A program made the position numbers and the translations under genes. From NCBI GenBank assembly GCA_947683625.1, contig CANTUR010000620.1, positions 531,501-595,500 of the forward strand: a stretch of DNA of 64,000 nt, given 5' to 3'. Each line of letters starts with the position of its first letter. The first letter of the stretch is position 1. The DNA comes from Mallotus nudiflorus. Lineage: Eukaryota; Streptophyta; Magnoliopsida; Malpighiales; Euphorbiaceae. Shown piece after piece: positions 57,097 through 64,000 of the stretch. Under the pieces are notes generated by a model. That model saw only the letters and a list, made by a program, of their open reading frames with translations. It was not told where the DNA came from and searched no databases.

Positions 57097-60000
57097 TGTT
57101 ATAAACCGTATTTTGATTATTAAATTAAATATTATTTTTATTGAATTTATTGTTAAGTAATTATTTAAGTGAGTATGTGTATAAATATTTAGGGGAGAAT
57201 TATTGAGTTTTAATTATTATTTTAGTTAATTTGTGTTAAATTAGATTTTTGGGATATACTAGTATTAATTATTATTTAATTATTCATGAGATTATTATTG
57301 GATTTTAATTTTAATTTTATTTAATTATTGTTAAATGTATTGTTAATAAAAAAAACTTATTAATTTTTAAGAGTACATTATATGTGTATATTTAAGTATG
57401 TATATGTGTAAAAGAGAGAAGAGATATTTTTATTTTAAAATTATTAAACTTATACTTTGTACCTTTCACTTAAAAAAAAAATGGAAGTGGCACGTGAAAG
57501 TGGCAGTATGCCACTTCCACTTATTCTTCTCCCCATTGTTCTCTTTTCTTTTCTTTTCTTTTCTTTCTACCTTCCTTCTTTTATTCCCTAATCTCACCAC
57601 TTACCACCACCATTAGCCACCCTCAGGCCACCACCGGATGCCGGACAACCACTAGCTTGCTAACGTCTACAGCACCACAACCACCACCTTCCCCTTTTCC
57701 TCTCTTCCTCTCTAGGTGACTAGATCTTCTTTCCCTTGTCGGTGATGTTTCCAACCACCTTAAGGTGAGCTTGATAGCTTGTTCTCTTCATCTCAGAGTG
57801 GGTTTTATTTGCTCTCACTCAATTTTGGGTTTCAACTCCAGTAAGCCCCTCAATTTTTCTGAATTTGTGTTTATGTTAATTTTGATTAATTTATGAAATT
57901 GAGTTTGAATTGGATTTAATTAGACATAGTTGCTTTGAGATAAATTGTAATTGAGGTTGAAATTTAGCTAGTGGTGATTTTTAATAATTTTATGATTTTT
58001 TCAAATTTTTCAAGTTCGGGATACTGTTCACAAACTATTATGGCCCAAAAAATTTATATTTTTAATAAATTCTACTAATTATTTTGAGCAAGTTTTGTTA
58101 AAGATGTTTATTGAAATTATATGTAGAATTTTTATTATAAATATTTGAAATGTTTATGTGAAAAAAATGAATTTTTGGAAAAATTAGTATAAATTAGTAA
58201 TTTTTATACTTTAGTTGAATTTATTCTTAATTATTATATTTTGACAGAATTTGAGGGAAAAAATAGCATTAAAATATTTTTTATAATTTATTTCCTATTT
58301 TTAGCTAATTATTAGTAATTTCCGGAAAAATATATGAATAATGATTTTATTTATTATTTTTAAGCTTAAATGAGTTTTTAGTTATTTTTATTATATATTT
58401 GAGCAATTTAAATAATTAATTGTAATAAATTCTTTTTAATTTCGAACATTGATAGAATATATTTTTAATAATAAAATTTAATTATAAATTCAACTTTTAT
58501 TATTTATTTTGGAAATAAACGTCTTTTATGCTTTTATTATGTAAATAGATTGAATTGTGGTATTTAATTGAATATTTGTAGTTTATGTCTAAATGTTTAT
58601 TTTTGGAAATTATTGAAATTTAGTAAATTATGTGATTTTAATTGAAGTCAATGTTAGTTATTCAGTTTCAGACTATTTTTGGATTAATAAAAGTATGAAA
58701 AAAGAATTTTTTTTTTATTATTTCCAATTATTAGTTAATTTGTGATAATTGTAGAATAATATATGAATAATAAATTTATTTATTATTTTTTAGCTTAAAT
58801 GGGAATTTTATTATTTTTGTGATGTTAATAAGTGATTTTAATAATTATTTGCAATTTATACTAATTTAATTGTAAAATGGGAATTTTATTCCATTTATGG
58901 ATTTTATTAGCAAATATTATTTAAAAACTAAAATTTTATTATTTATTTGAAAAATAAAGGGTTTTAATATTTTATGAGATATTTTGGTGATTTGAGAAAT
59001 GATTATATTTTTATATAGATTTTATAATTTTTGGTGAATTATTGAGATTTATATTACTTTGGATTTCGAGAGCTCAACCCGAGATTTTGAGTGCTGTGAA
59101 TTTTTGAAGTGTGTTTGTGTAAGAATCGCTCTACTTTTAGTAGAGAGATGTCCATTTTACAGAGGAGATTTTATCAAATTTTCAGTAGATTTCTCATAAA
59201 ATGTGACATCGGCTTGTGTCGAATTACTAGTTTTAGCGGACTTTGTGTCTTTGGTCGAGTCAATTTTGTCAATTCTATAGTTTCCATAATTTCGAGAATT
59301 TTGTTGAATTTATTTATTTTATTTTACAATCATATTTTAAATAAATATTATTTATTTTAGAGAACTCCGAGATTCGAGCTGTAGCACCAGGGCAATAGAG
59401 AACACGTCGCCCGACACGCTCAACCTGTGAGTTAATTTTTTGAAATGTGTATTGTGCATGTTTTTATTATATTTCAAATAATTAAATATAATAAAGAAAT
59501 GATTATATGATTAATTTATGAAGATATTTATATTGCCATATGCATGATCATTTCTTTTATATTTATGAGTAGAAATTCAAAGCATGTTTAAAGGAAATTT
59601 ATTTTGTGATGTTTTATTTGATTTATATTTAATCATTTCATTATTCATTATTTAATGAATTATTTATTTATTTATTTATTTATTTATAATTCAAATTGAT
59701 TTGGAGATATTGGTAGAACATGCTATCTAGTGGATGTCACTAAGACCACGTGTGCACGGGTGAGATCTCAGTATATGTTTAAATTATGGAATAGGCTCAA
59801 TGGAATAACTGAAATGACTGTGGTAGTAACTTGGTTGAGCTTGCTCTCGAGACGACAATCACTTGGATTAAAGAGTGCAGAAAGGCTATTAGATTAAAGG
59901 TTTAGGTGTTTTACTAAATTTTCCACAAAAATGATTGTTCCATATATTTTCTTACAGAGATTTTGTATTAAATTGATTTAAGATTTATAAATAGATTTTA

Positions 60001-60514
60001 TTTAAATATTATTGTGAAAAATAAATGATTTTAAGGATTATGATTACCTTATTTACATTTATTTTGAAAAGACGTTTTAACAAATGTTTTTATAAACCAA
60101 CATGCATTTTATAGATTTAATTCACTCAGTGAGGTCTGATTCCCCTCAACCTATTTTTTTTCAAGACCTCACAGTCAACTCCTTAGTATTCCTTGTTTGC
60201 ACCGGGTTCATTCTTCACCAACTGCATTATGTACGTTAGACTGATATATGTATTATATAATTAAATTCTAAACACTGCAGTAGTTATTTATGAACTTATG
60301 TTATTTGTATCCAGTATTGAAATGATGTTGTATTTGAAGGATATTATTATATATATTTGATATTGTGCATTTATCATTGGTTTATTTTTTGTTTATTGCT
60401 GAGTGTATTTTTTTATTTCATGAAAAAATTTTAAGGATTACCTTGGGTTTCAGATACTTTATGTATTCTCATTACCCAGTGTCGATTACGTACCTTTCGG
60501 TTCGGGTCATGACA
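57097..60514 (+). repeat. 5' LTR of element G
   Basis: 3,418 bases from TGTTATAAACC to GGGTCATGACA. GC/CT-rich leader block at 57480-57730; donor-like AAG|GTGAGC near 57764; hairpin CTCTACT/AGTAGAG at 59129-59145; donor-like CCT|GTGAGT near 59429; stem GTGAGGTCT/AGACCTCAC near 60130-60171. Confidence 0.85.
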
Positions 60515-60518
60515 AAGT

Positions 60519-60530
60519 TAGTATCAAAGT
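60519..60530 (+). other. Decayed primer-binding site of element G
   Basis: TAGTATCAAAGT is four bases after the LTR end, where A has TGGTATCAGAGC. The three differences are all G-to-A or C-to-T transitions. Confidence 0.7.
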
Positions 60531-60703
60531 TAATGATTTATTAATTGATCTTTAGGTAAATAGAATATGTCTTTTCTTAAACTACTACTGTCATTAGGTT
60601 GATAAATGTCAATTATTGTCATTATTATTTCTAGAATTCTATATGTATGTCATTTTCGCGTATATTCCATCTCTTGAATCTTGTTGGTTTCCACATTTTT
60701 TCA

Positions 60704-62527
60704 AATGAGGTGAACGCAAACTATTTCTACCATAGAGATAGCATATAATGATAAGTAGTCCTTTCAAGTTGAAGTTTTTATTCGAGTATCAGCCCCTATT
60801 CCACCTACCTAGTATAGAGGTAGGTCTGAGGCAGCTGTAACTCAAAGGCCAAAGCACTTACCGTAAGTAGGGTAGGCAATTTCGAACTAGAACTTGAAGC
60901 ACTTGTGGCTAGGGTAGCCATAATTGATAAGGGCTTGGTAGTGATTAACCAAGCATGAAAAGTGTTCAAATATGCTTAATAGAGAAATAAGAAGATGCCT
61001 AGCGTGGAGGCAACATGTTTATACTCTTTGAGGGTGAAGTTATTAGTTGTGACTACAACATAACATTAGTATATGCAGTTAAATCAGCTTTATGTGCCTA
61101 TTGTGACATGGTTGGTGTTTAAAGAGTGATTTCTAAGATACTTTTATCCACCTTCAAAGAGGGATAATTTCACATGATGACTATTATGCAGAGCAAGAGA
61201 AAAGCGATCAGTTAAGAAGAACATATATGAACTATTCAATTTATCACATCATGTTATAGATGTGATACCATATACGATGAGACTGGTAGAAAGGTATATT
61301 ATAGGATTAAGCTTACTATGTGCTAGCATTTGAGCTGAGGATTGGAATTCAGAAAGTTACTTATGGAATCAGTTTATTGAGGTGTTATTGAGTTAGGCAT
61401 GATTTTGTAAATGGATTTGGTAGCTTAAAATTCTACTACTCTAGGTTGCTAAGAGTATGAGGTGAGACATTTTATGCCCATAGTTGTTAGGGATTTCTAG
61501 GAGACAACTATGAGTGCATATAAGAGGATGATTGATTGTGTTTTTCCTAGTTTTGATTTATATTACGGATAAGATTGAGTATTGTGATGAAAATGTTTTG
61601 AAGAGTTGGTTAATGAATCAAAACTTTAATGATACAGATTATTGAAGTTATTTGAGTTTGGATTTTAAGATGATGATAAGAATTAGAGATAGAAGCATGG
61701 ATAGAGATCATGGTTTGCAAATCGATAAAATTTATAGTTAATAATTGGTTCATTGGAATTTGGTGTTTATTAGGAATATGATTTATAATTAATTGAGTTA
61801 CATATTATTTCAATCTATCTTAGGGTACATGGATGATAGGTAAAGATGTGAATATATACGTAGGAATATCCTATGAGACTATAAATTGTGAATTATAATG
61901 AAATATGAGGATTGAGGATTTAGGATTTGAATATAGTTTATGGACATTGTAGATATTGACGACTTTATTAGAACTTTATCTGGATGATGAAATTTATATT
62001 TAATAGTAGAGTAGGGTGATTATTCCATTTTATTATATAAGAGTTGAATTATAACAACTATGGAGATTGAATTACAAATCAACTAATGAAATGATACTTA
62101 TTAAAAAATTATGTAAGTGTTTCGGGGAGATTTGTTCCACTAAGGAAAATACAAAGACAAGATAGGCTGGATAGAAAATAAATGTGTAGGTAAGCTTAAA
62201 TTTGATATTTACTTTAATTAAGAGATGATATGACAATAACATGATGGAATAAGGAATATTAAAAACTTTAAGGATATGAGACAATCAATTAATGCTTTGA
62301 TGATAGACCTATTGAAATTTTAAGGAAGTTAGAATATTTACAACGCTGGAATAAGATGAGGCTAAATTATTTGATTTAATCAAAGGTATAGTTAATTTAT
62401 TTAATACTTTTATTTGCAGTGCAGATAATCATAGTTGTATAAGTTTTTCATATTAATTATGTTGAGGTTTGATCTTAAAAATTGATAAGGAAATTAATGA
62501 TAATAAAGTAAATGTATAAAAGAGACT

Positions 62528-62570
<43 letters not shown>

Positions 62571-63804
62571 TATTGAGTGCAACTCTATAATGATATGACA
62601 CTAGCATTGTGGGTAAGTGTGAATCATATGAATTTAGTAGGCAAGAAAAATTGATATACGATAATATGTGCATAATTTATAAATTATGTGAGGTGTTACA
62701 CAATAAGATAATGATTGTATGAGTAAATGCGTGGAATAAGAAGATAGAATTTTAATTTAAAATTTTAATTAAAGTTGTTTTAGTTTAAGAAAAACTAAAG
62801 GTGTAGTTATAAGTAAAGTGGACTTAAGGATTTAGCTGTTGAAATTATAGGAAATATGTGTCTATCTTTAAAGATTAAGTGAAAGACTTAAGTTTGAGCT
62901 GAGATTGTATCATTTAAGCTTTGCTAGTTACCTTAAGAGTGATAAGCTAAATATATAAAGTAGTACATCAGAGTAGCACAGTGAAAGTGAGATAGACGAA
63001 TCTCTAATTAGACTGAAGATTGGTGATGAATTAAATATTTAGGTTGATAAGTAATGAGTATAAGTTTGACAAATTTTACTGACAATATGAAGCCTTAAAA
63101 CTTTGTGATTATTAGATGGTGAATTACTAGTTTAGCAAATTAGAATTTGTGATATATACTAAAAATATATTATAAGATTTGGATGACTGGTGGATGTAAG
63201 TATAGTTGTGAAATAAATATTAAATGTACCATGTTGTATAGAAATATGGTCATTTGAAGGAATAAACAAGGAAATTAATATAGTATGCAGTAGCAAAAAG
63301 AACAATGAGAGGAGACTGTTAGTTATGATCATTGAAAACATGGAGTTTGAGGAAAATAGGTGATGGTTATTAATAAATAGTATAAGTTGACTTATGCTTA
63401 AGCATATTAACTAATTGATGGTGACCGTGATGATGATATAAGAAATGAGAGTTGACACTAAGATATATAGGGCATTTCAAGGTTTTAGAGAGAGTTGGCA
63501 TGACCGCATATCGGTTGGCTTTGCCTCCGAATTTATTTCAAGTGTACTTAGTGTTCCATGTCTCGATGCTCATGAAATACATTTCGGACCCTTTGCACAT
63601 GTTATAGCCCAGAGCATGGAAGTGAATGAAGATCTAATGTACGAGGAAGAACTAGTTATGATTGTTAACTGTAAAGTTTGCTAGTTGTGTTTGAAACAAA
63701 ATTTGATTGTCAAAGTGTTGTGGAGGAACAACAATGTAGAGGAGCATATGTGGGAGACCGAGGCTGAGATGCAAGTGGCTTACCATTACCTCTTTTCTCA
63801 ATGA
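60704..63804 (+). pseudogene. Element G gag-pol relic
   Basis: The start resembles the Gag start of A (ATGAGGTGAACGC versus ATGAGGAGGCGAGC), but a stop is the third codon. Most of the interior is AT-rich and full of stops; I could not place protease or RT. The 3' end is recognisable: from about 63480 come the integrase C-terminus and SMLMKYISDP-like sequence in shifting frames, then VKVLWRNNNVEEHMWETEAE from 63709 to a stop at 63802, a clear chromodomain end. It is of the same chromovirus group as A. Confidence 0.75.
62530..62566. repeat. (AT)n microsatellite in the G interior
   Basis: About 37 bases of AT within the decayed internal region. Confidence 0.9.
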
Positions 63805-63865
63805 ATTCTTGTATTCAATCCTATTTATTTAAAATTCAAGGATGAATTTTTTAAGGGGAGAAGAT

Positions 63866-64000
63866 TGTAATAACCCATATTTTGATTATTAAATTAAATA
63901 TTATTTCTATTGAATTTATTGTTAAGTAATTATTTAAATGAATATGTATATAAATATTTTGGGGAGAATTATTGAGTTTTAATTATTATTTTAGTTAATT
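63866..64000 (+). repeat. Start of the 3' LTR of element G
   Basis: TGTAATAACCC follows TTAAGGGGAGAAGAT. The 135 bases visible match 57097-57230 with few differences. Truncated by the window edge. Confidence 0.9.

Larger units (their letters stand above)
57097..64000 (+). mobile_element. Element G: decayed second-family retrotransposon, runs off the window
   Basis: 5' LTR 57097-60514, decayed primer site, about 3.35 kb of decayed internal sequence, polypurine tract at about 63853-63864 and 3' LTR from 63866 to beyond the window. LTR starts agree closely (ATTTTGATTATTAAATTAAA in both). It is of the Y family. The internal region is about 1.7 kb shorter than in A, so it has lost sequence. The left flank of the LTR is AAAAT; the right one is outside the window. 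Confidence 0.85.

Noticed and set aside
1..64000. CRISPR arrays, operons, ribosome-binding sites, tRNA or rRNA genes
   Set aside because: The window is plant nuclear DNA; the regular repeats are LTRs and microsatellites and no RNA-gene signature was seen.

Overview
The window is plant nuclear DNA made almost entirely of LTR retrotransposons nested inside one another. I find no intact host gene and no tRNA or rRNA gene. The best-preserved elements are Ty3/gypsy chromoviruses of the Tekay/Del type. They have very long LTRs (about 3.0-3.3 kb), a primer-binding site for initiator tRNA-Met, a single-frame gag-pol (CCHC zinc knuckle, protease, reverse transcriptase, RNase H, integrase) and a C-terminal chromodomain. 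This chromodomain class is known to target heterochromatin, so the window is most likely pericentromeric or other silenced DNA of a flowering plant. The species cannot be read from it.

Left cluster (824-13526): a minus-oriented solo LTR (H) carries a plus-oriented solo LTR of a second family (Y, 2190-11790), and Y carries two minus-oriented solo LTRs (Z1, 2601-5620; Z2, 8528-11775). A separate TG...CA solo LTR of another family follows at 13942-15938.

Right cluster (15980-55153): an outer LTR (E) is interrupted 12 bases from its start by a minus solo LTR (B, 15992-31399), which is itself interrupted by a full-length element (A, 19029-30473). Further along E, a deletion joins the E LTR head directly to the pol of element C. 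C's 3' LTR is interrupted by a second full-length element on the minus strand (D, 38031-49514). C had inserted into LTR F, and F into the distal part of E. Target-site duplications (TSDs) can be read for H, Y, Z1, Z2, B, A, D, E and the 13942-15938 LTR. 55159-57096 holds Athila-like relic sequence. 57097 to the window end is a badly decayed element G of the Y family, whose 3' LTR starts at 63866.

All three chromovirus polyproteins (A, C, D) are dead, each for different reasons. A has nine in-frame stops and a tandem duplication of the reverse transcriptase FIDD motif. C has lost gag and has FIND in place of FIDD plus a lost integrase Asp. D has lost its start codon, has frameshifts and has a Lys in place of the RNase H Glu. 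A and C share two stop codons that D lacks.

The most unusual signal is in the LTRs. Downstream of the TATA box, GC-richer islands alternate with AT-rich stretches, and the borders look like splice sites. Several borders recur in two diverged families. The islands contain conserved hairpins, with compensatory changes in at least two, and one hairpin encloses a putative 3' splice site. This points to a structured, possibly spliced, LTR leader RNA. The claim is inference from reading the copies side by side; no alignment or folding was computed.
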